Of a stretch of 64,000 bases of DNA, positions 26,749-37,877 are shown in pieces. Position 1 is the stretch's first letter, and every line of letters begins with the position of its first letter. Under the pieces are notes generated by a model, which searched no databases, had not been told where the DNA came from, and worked only from the letters and a program-made list of their open reading frames with translations. A program made the translations under genes and the position numbers. This stretch comes from Faecalibacter bovis (GTDB lineage: Bacteria > Bacteroidota > Bacteroidia > Flavobacteriales > Weeksellaceae). Location: positions 784,001-848,000 of the forward strand of contig NZ_CP072842.1 in NCBI RefSeq assembly GCF_017948305.1, read 5' to 3'.

Positions 26749-27492
26749 TTAGTAACCTCCGTTAACTTGCTCTCCTTTTGCAATTGCTAAAGCTGAAGAA
26801 GTTCCGATACGTTTTACGCCTAAATCAATCATTTTCTGTGCTTCCTCGATGTTACGAACACCTCCCGATGCTTTTACCGGTAAAATTCCTGCATGTTCTA
26901 ACATTAATTTAATCACATGCTCATTTGCTCCATTCGGCTCACCATTTGGAGTTTGATAAAAACCAGTAGAAGATTTTACAAATACATTTTGTGCATGTTC
27001 TTCACCAATTTTATTTATTACAATATCACGAATTAATTGTGTAATAGAAATAATTTCTTCATCAGTTAAAGCTGCCGTTTCAATGATCCATTTTACAACT
27101 TTACCTTCTCTTAACGCAACCGTTGTACATGATTCAACCTCATCAGCCACTTTCTCCACTTCACCTTTTTTGAAAGCTTCGAAATTAATAACGAAATCTA
27201 ATTCATCCGCACCATCAGCAATCGCTTTTTGTGCTTCTCTTAATTTTTCGTTTACATCATTCGTACCTTCATGGAAACCAATTACAGTTCCTAAAACAAC
27301 TTCTGATTTATTTTCATCTAACAATTCACGAACCGAGCGTACGTAATCTGGGCGAATCATTACTGCATAAATCCCATTTTCCATTGCTTCTTGAGCTAAT
27401 GCTCTAACTTGATCCAAAGTTTCAGAATTTGAAATTCCGGCTTGTTCTGGAGTTTTAAGATACGTCGAGTCTAAATATGTTTTAATACTCAT
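26749..27492 (-). CDS. deoC: Deoxyribose-phosphate aldolase
   Basis: A 247-residue class I aldolase that splits 2-deoxyribose 5-phosphate into glyceraldehyde 3-phosphate and acetaldehyde in deoxynucleoside salvage. The Schiff-base lysine is K173 in VFVKSSTGF; the proton-relay residues correspond to D99 (ELDFVIN) and K207 (PVKASGG). These match the known catalytic triad of the E. coli enzyme in order and spacing. It lies 9 bases downstream of an Lrp/AsnC-type regulator gene, so the two are cotranscribed. Pairing deoC with an Lrp-type protein rather than DeoR is notable, but whether the regulator controls deoC is not shown by the sequence. Confidence 0.96.
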   Translation of the reverse strand: MSIKTYLDSTYLKTPEQAGISNSETLDQVRALAQEAMENGIYAVMIRPDYVRSVRELLDENKSEVVLGTVIGFHEGTNDVNEKLREAQKAIADGADELDFVINFEAFKKGEVEKVADEVESCTTVALREGKVVKWIIETAALTDEEIISITQLIRDIVINKIGEEHAQNVFVKSSTGFYQTPNGEPNGANEHVIKLMLEHAGILPVKASGGVRNIEEAQKMIDLGVKRIGTSSALAIAKGEQVNGGY

Positions 27493-27501
27493 CTTTATAT
27501 A

Positions 27502-27975
27502 TTAAAGTTTGATTTGTCTATTTATTGTTTGTTCCAACGAAATAATCGTTTCGGTACGAGTTACACCGTCTATTTGCTGAATTTTCTGATTCAAAACATT
27601 CATCAAATGCATATTATCTTTGCAAAGAATCTTTAAAAAGATCCCGTAATTACCTGTGGTAAAATGAGCCTCTACAACTTCTGGAATTGCTTCTAAAGAT
27701 TTAATCACATTGATGTATGATGATGATTTATCCATAAAAACCCCAACAAATGACATTGTTAAATAACCCAATACACTCGGATTTATTATAGTCTTTGTCG
27801 AATTAATTAATCCTGAAGTTTCCAATTTCTTGATACGTTGATGTACAGCTGTATTAGAAATTGACAATTCTTTTGCTAATTGAGATACAGGAATATTTGC
27901 ATTATCCATAAAAGCATTCAAAATCAATTTATCAATTCCGTCAAGTTCAACTTGACCGTTGTCATGAATTCTCAC
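27502..27975 (-). CDS. Lrp/AsnC-family transcriptional regulator
   Basis: A 157-residue protein with an N-terminal winged helix-turn-helix (LDGIDKLILNAFMDNANIPVSQLAKELSI at the start, then TAVHQRIKKLETSGLI) and a C-terminal RAM/AsnC ligand-binding domain (from about residue 80, with VEAHFTTGNYGIFLKI). Proteins of this type respond to amino acids or similar small ligands and regulate nearby genes. The start is GTG at 27975, preceded by an AGGAAG stretch. An exact -7 box lies at 27996-28003, just upstream. The downstream gene is deoC. Confidence 0.9.
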   Translation of the reverse strand: MRIHDNGQVELDGIDKLILNAFMDNANIPVSQLAKELSISNTAVHQRIKKLETSGLINSTKTIINPSVLGYLTMSFVGVFMDKSSSYINVIKSLEAIPEVVEAHFTTGNYGIFLKILCKDNMHLMNVLNQKIQQIDGVTRTETIISLEQTINRQIKL

Positions 27976-27995
27976 TTCCTTTCAGTTTTATATTG

Positions 27996-28003
27996 CAAAT
28001 TTA
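27996..28003 (-). promoter_or_regulatory. -7 box of the lrp-deoC operon
   Basis: The minus strand reads TAAATTTG, an exact match, 20 bases before the GTG at 27975. It overlaps the stop codon of the upstream EEP gene. Confidence 0.6.
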
Positions 28004-28954
28004 ATATTTAATTATGGCATAAACGGGAAAATGATCGCTATATCCACCTAAATATTTTGAACCTATAAAAGTACGATTTGGGAAAGCTCCCATTTTGTCT
28101 ATGTTTTGGGTTAAAAATGCTGAATCAAAAATATCGGCTTTTAAGAATTGAAGACGGCTATCAACAGTTAAAAACCCTTTGGTAACCATAATCTGGTCGA
28201 ATAACATCCATTGTTTTTTATGTACTAATGAACCTCTTTTATAACTCATTAAACCTACCATTGGGTTATAAATTTCGTTATATTTTACCTCATCTTGTTT
28301 TGCTCTTGTATTTAGCTCTAATCTTATATTATCTGCTGTTGGCGTATCATTAAAATCTCCCATCACAACGATTTTAGCTTCAGAATTTTCGTTCAGAATT
28401 AAATCTATTTGTTTTCGAATTTTACTTAATAAAATTCTACGCTTTTCTTGATTAATTTCTTGATCTAATTTTGAAGGTAAATGCACTACAAAAAAATAGA
28501 TTTTCTCCCTCTCAAACTCAGCTTCAACATAAAGAACATCTCTTGTATAAGATTTGTTTCCAGAACTATCTTTAAAAATCACACGTATTGGTTCTGATTT
28601 TAAAATCGTAATCCTGTCCTTTTGATAAATACAACAAACATTAATTTTTCGTTCATCTAAAGATTCATAAAAAACATAATTATAATTCGCTTTTTGCAGA
28701 CGCGCATTCTTAATAATATCTTCTAATACACTCTCATTTTCCACTTCTGCTAAACCTACAAATAATGGTAAATCTTCAGTTTCTTTGAATCCGATTCTTG
28801 ATATTGCATGCGAAATTCTGTCCACTTTAGTTTCATAACGATTATCAATCCATTTTGCATAATTACTTGGTAAAAATGAATGTTCCGTAGAATTTGTTTT
28901 AGCATAAAAATTTTCTACGTTGTAAAACGCCAAAGTAGCTTTTTGATCTTTCAA
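28001..28954 (-). CDS. Endonuclease/exonuclease/phosphatase-family protein (no signal peptide)
   Basis: A 317-residue EEP-fold protein, paralogous to the secreted protein at 14377-15582: both have FYNVEN, an AEVEN/SEIEN metal-binding motif, SYTRDVL/KYTRDVL, GDFNDTPT/GDLNDDPV and a terminal YSDHFPVY. This one lacks a signal peptide, so it probably acts in the cytoplasm, hydrolysing a phosphate ester or nucleic acid with a divalent metal. The start is TTG at 28954: no ATG or GTG occurs in frame upstream before the intergenic region, and the FYNVEN strand begins only 10 residues later. The codons around the start are the least certain part. Confidence 0.82.
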   Translation of the reverse strand: MKDQKATLAFYNVENFYAKTNSTEHSFLPSNYAKWIDNRYETKVDRISHAISRIGFKETEDLPLFVGLAEVENESVLEDIIKNARLQKANYNYVFYESLDERKINVCCIYQKDRITILKSEPIRVIFKDSSGNKSYTRDVLYVEAEFEREKIYFFVVHLPSKLDQEINQEKRRILLSKIRKQIDLILNENSEAKIVVMGDFNDTPTADNIRLELNTRAKQDEVKYNEIYNPMVGLMSYKRGSLVHKKQWMLFDQIMVTKGFLTVDSRLQFLKADIFDSAFLTQNIDKMGAFPNRTFIGSKYLGGYSDHFPVYAIIKY

Positions 28955-29209
28955 AATTTGATGATTTTTGCTAAAATAATTAATTGATGAAGAAAAAACA
29001 GATATTTTTTTGAATTTTAAAGCATAAAACCAAACTATTTTTTCTCAATAGATGTCTTAAATTGATAATATTCAGTGCTATTATTTTTCAATTTCACTAA
29101 AAATTGATTTAAAAATTATCAACTTGAATAATAATGATACGACTGTGAAATTTATCCTAAAATTCAAGGAAAACAATAGGTTACAACTTTCAAAAAACAT
29201 TAAAAATCG

Positions 29210-29217
29210 TATATTTG
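29210..29217 (+). promoter_or_regulatory. -7 box of icd
   Basis: TATATTTG followed by CAC, an exact match to the Bacteroidota consensus, with a TTTC near-match about 18 bases upstream. The leader would be about 80 bases. Confidence 0.65.
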
Positions 29218-29223
29218 CACACC

Positions 29224-29240
29224 TTGACTTTTTTAGTCAA
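29224..29240 (+). promoter_or_regulatory. Hairpin at the 5' end of the icd mRNA
   Basis: TTGACT and AGTCAA are perfect complements around a TTTTT loop, placed within the first bases of the predicted transcript. A 5'-terminal stem of this kind often stabilises mRNA. Confidence 0.4.
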
Positions 29241-29268
29241 AATCAAACAATTGAAAAGTAGTATTTAA

Positions 29269-31521
<2,253 letters not shown>

Positions 31522-31544
31522 TTTTTAAACTAGATTCTAAATAT

Positions 31545-31571
31545 AAAACCTCGCTCATTGAGCGAGGTTTT
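31545..31571 (+). terminator. Terminator of icd
   Basis: CCTCGCTC / GAGCGAGG hairpin around ATT followed by T8. The short A-run on the left allows some action on the convergent GLPGLI gene as well. Confidence 0.9.
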
Positions 31572-31573
31572 TT

Positions 31574-32305
31574 TTATTTTCTATCTACACCTTGAGATTG
31601 CATTTGTTTATACTTCTCATCTATCTTACGATAATAATCATTGATAAATTCTTTAAACTCTACATTAGTCATTCTAATTCCTTTCGAAGGTTCTTTAATA
31701 GATAATTTAGAATCTAATTTTATTGTTTCTAATTTAACCGTTGAATAAGTTGATGGTTTATCCGTAAAAACAGATTTCACTTCTACTATTAAACCTGGTA
31801 AATTAGAATAGCCATTAGGTCCACATTTCGTCTTAATCTCTTTTGTAAACCAAGCTTCTATCGTATATGGCTCTTTTAATAATGTTGCTTTATAAGACTT
31901 AAATCCATTAATCAATTTAGATTCTTTTGTAATAACCCAATCTTCCTTATTTACATCATCAGAAACTAAGTAGAACTTACCATCAACATTTTTTGTTATT
32001 AATTTCTTATTTAATTCTAAATTCAGATAAGTTTCAACATCAGTAACATTCCCATCGATATAATCAATTATAGTTGAATTATTTTGAGAATTATCAATAC
32101 GCTGAACCTCTTTACTTAAACATTGATTTTTATCTACTAAAAGTTCAAAAAATTTAGGTTTAGAAAACGCCTCTTCTAATTTCTTAGCTTTTTCTGGTGT
32201 TGTATTCGTTACCGACACAAAATTTCTTACCTTATATTCTGCTTTAAATTTTTCTTGACTAAAACTAATAATTGGCAAAAGAAATAATAGATTGAAATAT
32301 TTCAT
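31574..32305 (-). CDS. GLPGLI-family secreted protein
   Basis: A 243-residue protein with a short signal peptide (MKYFNLLFLLPIISFSQ) and the family signature in the form SNLPGLIVEV near residue 168. GLPGLI proteins are confined to Bacteroidota, have a beta-rich lipoprotein-like fold and no assigned activity. It lies convergent with icd and about 90 bases downstream of the large outer-membrane protein gene on the same strand, so cotranscription is possible but not shown. The C-terminal 40 residues are charged and helical. Function unknown. Confidence 0.85.
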   Translation of the reverse strand: MKYFNLLFLLPIISFSQEKFKAEYKVRNFVSVTNTTPEKAKKLEEAFSKPKFFELLVDKNQCLSKEVQRIDNSQNNSTIIDYIDGNVTDVETYLNLELNKKLITKNVDGKFYLVSDDVNKEDWVITKESKLINGFKSYKATLLKEPYTIEAWFTKEIKTKCGPNGYSNLPGLIVEVKSVFTDKPSTYSTVKLETIKLDSKLSIKEPSKGIRMTNVEFKEFINDYYRKIDEKYKQMQSQGVDRK

Positions 32306-32398
32306 AGTAATGTTTTAATAAATATATATATTTAATTCAGGAACGCATTTAATGAAAAGCTGAAATAAATTCAGCTTGACAAAAAATTCAGCATTACA

Positions 32399-35300
32399 CT
32401 AAAACCTTGCTTGTAATTGTACACTTCCCGTATGAATTGCTTTATTTTCTTCAGTTTTACGACCATCGTATGAAATATTCAATTGTAAAAAAGAATTGAT
32501 TTGACGTTGCACTTGTAGTTGCCAAACCATATTATTTCCGGCACGTAAACCTTCCATCATTTGGTTTCCAACAACCGAATCTCCATTACCTGTAAATGAA
32601 TTTTTAATAAAAGAAAAACTTCCCAATAAACTCATTTTAGAAATTTCGTTCCATTGCAATTCAGTTCCTAAATCCGATTGGTTTAATTCTTCAATTCCAA
32701 TTTTATTCAACTTATTTTGATAGGAATAAAATACCGAAGCTGAAAAACTTTTCCCATGTTGATACGTTAATTTGGGATGAATTTTGAAATTTTCTAACTC
32801 AAATCGGCGTGAAGAGAACACATCTGAATAGTTTTTTACCTTTCCAATTTCAAACTCATTCTGTATCGAGAACGAAGGTTTGATGTTATATTTCACTAAA
32901 AAAGTATTCGTCTGCATTTCGCGTGCTTCAGCGCCCGTATATACATAAGTTTGATTCGCTTGTTGGTTGAACGTGTACGTCGCTAACCATTTGTAATTGG
33001 CGCCTTGATTAAAGTAAACAATCGAACGAATGTTTCTTGATTTCCCTATGATTAAATCGGAATTTGTAAAAGGATTCCACTCTAAAGTTTCATCTTCTTT
33101 TCGTAAGGAATTAGTTGCTGAAATAACTTGTTGAAAAGACCAACGTGCTAAGAATTTATTTTGAGATTGAAAAATTTGCTGTGGACGAATTCGCATCGAA
33201 AAATTGAATTCGTTTTTATTCGTTTTCAAATACTCAATTGTGTTGGTATACACACGGATATAATTGGCTTGATCTATAAATTCAGCTGCTTCAAATTCGT
33301 CTAACTGTTCAATTCCATCTCCATTATAATCTGTCCATTTATAAACCCCCATTCCGTCAGCTACTTTTACATATTGGAACTCACGCTGAGGTTCTACACC
33401 ACTGCCTAAACCATAATCTAAATTAACTGTTAACCCTTGATGAAAAAGAGCTTTGTACCATTTTACATTTCCGACCATAAACGCTTCATTAGGCGAATTT
33501 TCGTAGTCGTAATTAACTTTTCTGTAATGAAAATTTAAACCTAATTGATGATCAGCTTTCTGAATTAATTGTGAATTTAAAATAATCCCTTGGCTATTTT
33601 GCATTCGAACCCAATTATTCAATCGGATTGAATCGTCTTTACGAGTATACAATGTTACATCGATTTTACGACCAATCGAATCGGCCCAACCTCCTTTGAT
33701 TTGAAATTCATTAAACTTAAAACTTAATGGTGATTTGGACTGAGTCTGATGCAAATCAACTTCATTGTTTTCGCCATAGATTCGCGTACCTAACCAAAAT
33801 TTATTTTTCTTACCAATTTTACGTTGTCCCTCTAAATCATAGCGTAAAAAATTAGAATTTTTATCTGTTGCTTCACTTGATAAGTGATTAATATTTGCTT
33901 TCCAATTATCCTTTTCCGTTACGAAGTTTGAAGTAAATTCATTTTTGTAACCTTTATAATAATCTTTAAAATCTAAATATTGTAAACGATAAGAAGCGTT
34001 AAATTTTTCATTCCAATCTGAATCAAAACCAACTTTCGCCCATAATTGACGAAGATTTAAAAATTCATTTTCGACATTAAAATCTCGTGCAAATTCGATG
34101 TCACGAACACCTTCAACTGTAAAATAATTTTGACTCATCATATCAATTTCAGCTAAAGGAGAAATCTTCCAATTATTGAATTTAAAATTTTTCTGAGCTA
34201 AAATTCTACCAGCAAAACCAATATTTTCATCATCATCAATTGAAGAAAACAGGTTAAAATCGTTGTTACTTAAACCTCCATCAAACTGTACAAATCCAGC
34301 ATTATTTTTAAAATCATAACGCGAATTAACCGTGTAAACTTGTGATTTTTTTGGTGGAATTAATCGTCGAATCGGTTCGTAATCTCCTTGTGGAATTCCA
34401 GCAATTGGTTCTACAAATTCAAAAACTTTTCCGTTTTGGGTAGCATTAATCGAGCGATAATTCCCTTGATTATTCCCCATATAGGTAAAAGTTACTTGAT
34501 ATAATTCATCGTCAGGATTAGTTGAATATTCGAAAATTTGGGTTCCGTTTTGATCTAATTTTCGATATAAAATTTTATTAGAATCATATTCGGAAAGAAT
34601 TGCAGAAACTGAATACATTCTATCTGTATCATTTCCAGCATCAGCTAATATTTGCTTATCGCCATCAGATAATTCGGTTCCTAAACTATTATTTTTTGCA
34701 TCTGATTTTGAATAAAAATGACCTGCAATTTTAAAACGTTCGCTCGTATGACAAAGACCACCATAAAGAAATAATTGCGAGTAATTTCGGCTATTATACA
34801 GATATTCAACGTGAATACGAGTATTGGATGTGATTAATCTATTGGTAGTAAAAGTGATCTCACCCGTATTGTAATTTATTACATAATCATTGGTTTCGCC
34901 ACGAGTTAATTGTACGCCATCGATATAAACTTTTTCAGTTCCTGAAAGTATGATTACAAACAATTCGTTATTCTGCCCCGCTAAACGATAAGGCCCTTGA
35001 TTACCGTCTTGTCCAATCATATCAATTTCTGCAAATTCACCTCGAGTAACACTTCCAGTTACAAAAGCATTTGTGCCATAAACTTCGTTGGTTTCAGAAT
35101 TAATTTTGGTTTCACCAATTTGTGTAGAAAGTTGTAGTCCTGTAACTTTTTGTTGAAAATTATTGAAATGATCATCTTCCTGAAAAATATCAATATGACC
35201 AGCTCTAACCTTAGATTTTTTATTCGCTATCTCGATAAAAACTTTATCAAAATCTTGTAATTTTTGAGTATAACCATCCGTTTCAATCGGTACATTATTA

Positions 35301-35848
35301 TCTGATATTGCAGCTTTAATCGTTAAATCATCAGAAAGATTTCCGCTTAACTCCAAATCCAATGAAGACTGAACTGAACCGCTTTGATTGTTTCCGAAAC
35401 GAATTCCACGCACCAAAGATCCTTTACTACTTAAACCTTTAAAAAAATCTGTTTTTTGAAAGGATTGTGAAGGATTAATTTGATGAAATTCGTCTACTTT
35501 TTGATTATTAAAAACAATAAGAGATGAATCTCGTTTTGAAATGATTGACTTTGCTAATTGTGGATTGATGTAATAAGTAATCTTAACATTAATTCCTTTA
35601 TAAATAGGATGAATATAGATTTCATTTCGAGTAAAATCGACAGAATAATTTGCTTTAGAAATTACATGACCTTGTTCATCAAAAATCTGGAATTTTTCAT
35701 TTAAAATTCCAAAATTGTTAAGCTTTATAGTATCCGAAACAATGTGATTTTCTTGTCTGAAGTTAGGATTTTGCCAACCAATTTCTTGTGCTTGCAGATT
35801 TACAAACATCAAAAGAAAAAGAATTAAATATGTAAGTCGGTTGGTCAC
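32399..35848 (-). CDS. Large outer-membrane beta-barrel protein, function unknown
   Basis: A 1149-residue protein with a signal peptide (ending LQAQE at about residue 21). After an N-terminal beta domain it has GSLVRGIRFGNNQSGS and LDLELSGNLSDDLTIKAAISDNNVP, segments reminiscent of the N-terminal region of the T9SS translocon protein SprA and its relatives, but the whole is half the length of SprA. The rest consists of alternating hydrophobic strands ending in a barrel-like VQLQARF. Start is GTG at 35848; no better ATG precedes the signal peptide. The neighbour upstream is a family 9 glycosyltransferase. I recognise this as a conserved Bacteroidota surface/barrel family without an assigned role. 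Confidence 0.7.
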   Translation of the reverse strand: MTNRLTYLILFLLMFVNLQAQEIGWQNPNFRQENHIVSDTIKLNNFGILNEKFQIFDEQGHVISKANYSVDFTRNEIYIHPIYKGINVKITYYINPQLAKSIISKRDSSLIVFNNQKVDEFHQINPSQSFQKTDFFKGLSSKGSLVRGIRFGNNQSGSVQSSLDLELSGNLSDDLTIKAAISDNNVPIETDGYTQKLQDFDKVFIEIANKKSKVRAGHIDIFQEDDHFNNFQQKVTGLQLSTQIGETKINSETNEVYGTNAFVTGSVTRGEFAEIDMIGQDGNQGPYRLAGQNNELFVIILSGTEKVYIDGVQLTRGETNDYVINYNTGEITFTTNRLITSNTRIHVEYLYNSRNYSQLFLYGGLCHTSERFKIAGHFYSKSDAKNNSLGTELSDGDKQILADAGNDTDRMYSVSAILSEYDSNKILYRKLDQNGTQIFEYSTNPDDELYQVTFTYMGNNQGNYRSINATQNGKVFEFVEPIAGIPQGDYEPIRRLIPPKKSQVYTVNSRYDFKNNAGFVQFDGGLSNNDFNLFSSIDDDENIGFAGRILAQKNFKFNNWKISPLAEIDMMSQNYFTVEGVRDIEFARDFNVENEFLNLRQLWAKVGFDSDWNEKFNASYRLQYLDFKDYYKGYKNEFTSNFVTEKDNWKANINHLSSEATDKNSNFLRYDLEGQRKIGKKNKFWLGTRIYGENNEVDLHQTQSKSPLSFKFNEFQIKGGWADSIGRKIDVTLYTRKDDSIRLNNWVRMQNSQGIILNSQLIQKADHQLGLNFHYRKVNYDYENSPNEAFMVGNVKWYKALFHQGLTVNLDYGLGSGVEPQREFQYVKVADGMGVYKWTDYNGDGIEQLDEFEAAEFIDQANYIRVYTNTIEYLKTNKNEFNFSMRIRPQQIFQSQNKFLARWSFQQVISATNSLRKEDETLEWNPFTNSDLIIGKSRNIRSIVYFNQGANYKWLATYTFNQQANQTYVYTGAEAREMQTNTFLVKYNIKPSFSIQNEFEIGKVKNYSDVFSSRRFELENFKIHPKLTYQHGKSFSASVFYSYQNKLNKIGIEELNQSDLGTELQWNEISKMSLLGSFSFIKNSFTGNGDSVVGNQMMEGLRAGNNMVWQLQVQRQINSFLQLNISYDGRKTEENKAIHTGSVQLQARF

Positions 35849-35896
35849 AAATAATTTTAGTGCAAATTAATATAAATTAAACGCACTGAAATCAGT

Positions 35897-36952
35897 TTAA
35901 TTTTGATAATTTAAAATTTCTTTCATTTTATTAACTAATCCTTCCGAAGAAGTATCAGTAACCAAAGCCATAGCATTACCTTTACCGTAAGGTTTATATT
36001 TTTCTGTATTTCCAGATTTGAATAACCCAAGATTACGCGTAGATGTTGCACAACCTAAATGCATCATACCTGAATCTGCAGCAACTAAAAGTTCGCAATT
36101 ATCCATTACTGAAGCAATTTCACGAATATCTTGACTGTAAAAAGTAGGTAATTTATGATTTAGCATCGAGATGTTTTCGACTGGTAAAATTTCAATTAAA
36201 TTATAATCTTGTTCAAATTCTTCTTTAAAATCTTCGTGAAATTTATCCCACCAATCTGCAAAATAACACTTACTTCCAGTTGCATAAGTGAAAAAAGCTA
36301 ACGTTTTTTTGGATGGATCTTGTACTAATTCGGATAAAATTTTCTTCCCATTATCAACCTCTTTCTCTGATAATTTTAGATCTAATTTTGGATATTCTGT
36401 TTCAATTTTATGATCCGTTACATTTTCGATAAATTTTCTGAATTGATAAACAGGAATTTTACCTAAATGAACTTGTTCATTAGAATTCAAATCATTCAAA
36501 AATTCGTTACCGAATAATTTATATTTTGCACGGGCAACTTTTGTTGAGATACGACCAGAAGCTGATTCTTCGTGAACATTTATGACTAAATCGTATTTAT
36601 TACCACGAATTTTAATCCAAACTTTAATATAATCAATCAGTTCCTTAAAAGGTTTGCGTGGTAATTTTATAATCTGATTGACTTGTGGATAATTTTCAAA
36701 AACGACATGTGAAACTCCTCCTTTTACAAATAAATCAATCGTAACATTGGGATTAAATTTTACAATCTCTTGTACTAAAGGAGTAATTAACAAGGTATTT
36801 CCTAAACGTTGATTGGGTCTTGAAATTAATACACGATCAATTTTCAGGTTTTGATAAGGAATCTTTTGGTAAGATTCATAGTTTTGAACATTGCCAGTTA
36901 ACGATTTCATAATCGTTCGGCGGTAATGATTAATTTTACTCTTAAAACTCAT
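35897..36952 (-). CDS. Glycosyltransferase family 9 (heptosyltransferase-like) protein
   Basis: A 351-residue protein with the GT9 layout: N-terminal domain starting DRVLISRPNQRLGNTLLITPLVQEI, a central DLVINVHEESASGRIS segment, and a C-terminal domain with LLVAADSGMMHLGCATSTRNLGLFKSG, which contains the nucleotide-sugar-binding D-S-G-x-x-H motif of heptosyltransferases. Such enzymes add a sugar (often heptose) to the lipopolysaccharide core at the inner face of the membrane. It lies 48 bases upstream of the large outer-membrane protein gene on the same strand and may be cotranscribed. The actual sugar is uncertain, since Bacteroidota cores vary. Confidence 0.85.
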   Translation of the reverse strand: MSFKSKINHYRRTIMKSLTGNVQNYESYQKIPYQNLKIDRVLISRPNQRLGNTLLITPLVQEIVKFNPNVTIDLFVKGGVSHVVFENYPQVNQIIKLPRKPFKELIDYIKVWIKIRGNKYDLVINVHEESASGRISTKVARAKYKLFGNEFLNDLNSNEQVHLGKIPVYQFRKFIENVTDHKIETEYPKLDLKLSEKEVDNGKKILSELVQDPSKKTLAFFTYATGSKCYFADWWDKFHEDFKEEFEQDYNLIEILPVENISMLNHKLPTFYSQDIREIASVMDNCELLVAADSGMMHLGCATSTRNLGLFKSGNTEKYKPYGKGNAMALVTDTSSEGLVNKMKEILNYQN

Positions 36953-37132
36953 TGTTTTAAACTGCGGATGCTTTTAATTTTTGTATGCTTAAAATCAAGT
37001 ATAATTACTTAAAAATTACTCCATGATTGATGTAGTAAAATAACGACGAAGAATTGAATTTGTTATACAAAAAAACGACATAGTTTGTTATTTATTTTAA
37101 TTCCTATTAAATCCTCATTTTCAGTTTATTCC

Positions 37133-37159
37133 AAAAAAAATAAGCTCATAAAGAGCTTA
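37133..37159 (-). terminator. Terminator after the SDR gene
   Basis: TAAGCTC / GAGCTTA stem with a 5-base loop; the minus transcript then enters a U-run of 8. It is just downstream of the SDR stop at 37167. Confidence 0.82.
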
Positions 37160-37166
37160 CCATAAA

Positions 37167-37871
37167 TTATTTAGTTTTCGTTGGACGAACTTCAATTTTA
37201 CTTGGAAGAACATTAGGATTCATTTTTAATAAATCTACAACCATTTGTCCTAAATCTTCAGGTTGAATTTTCCAACCGTCATTATCATTCGGAACATGTT
37301 CATTGAAATGCGAAGTTACTGAACCTGGCATAATTGTCGTACACTTGATATCGTAATTTCTTAAATCCAACATTGCAGCTTGCGTAAAACCGACAACCCC
37401 GAATTTTGATGCATTGTAACCAGCCCCTTGAGCAAAAAAGTTTGTTCCAGCCAAAGAAGCAATAGAAATATAATACCCTTTGTTGGCTTTTAATTGATCA
37501 ACCGTAGCTTTCATTGTATGAAAAACTCCAGTTAAATTTGTATCAATCATCGCATTCCAATCTTCCAAAGAAAGTTCATCAACAGGCGCGAATTTTCCTA
37601 AACCAGCATTTGCAATTACAATATCTAACTGACCAAATTCAGAAACAATTAATTCAACCGCTTTAACCTCATCTTCAAAATTTCTTACATCAGATTGAAT
37701 TGCTAAAACATTTGTTGAACCTAAATCAGCCTTAGCTTTTTCTACATCTTCAATATTACGGCCAGAGATAGCAACTTTAACACCATTCTCTAATAAAGAT
37801 TTTGCAATCCCAAAACCAATTCCTTTTGTCCCTCCTGTGATATAAGCGACTTTATTTTCTATCGTTTGCAT
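37167..37871 (-). CDS. Short-chain dehydrogenase/reductase
   Basis: A 234-residue classical SDR. The cofactor motif TGGTKGIGFG (TGxxxGxG) is at residues 12-21, NAG is in IVIANAGLGKF, and the catalytic set is Ser (SIASLAG) plus YNASK (Tyr-x-x-x-Lys). It reduces or oxidises a small carbonyl or alcohol substrate using NAD(P)H in the cytoplasm. The C-terminus PTKTK is short, a compact member of the family. It is separated by 6 bases from the SH3-like secreted protein gene upstream, so these form a two-gene operon, although the two products have no obvious functional link. Confidence 0.9.
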   Translation of the reverse strand: MQTIENKVAYITGGTKGIGFGIAKSLLENGVKVAISGRNIEDVEKAKADLGSTNVLAIQSDVRNFEDEVKAVELIVSEFGQLDIVIANAGLGKFAPVDELSLEDWNAMIDTNLTGVFHTMKATVDQLKANKGYYISIASLAGTNFFAQGAGYNASKFGVVGFTQAAMLDLRNYDIKCTTIMPGSVTSHFNEHVPNDNDGWKIQPEDLGQMVVDLLKMNPNVLPSKIEVRPTKTK

Positions 37872-37877
37872 TTTTTA

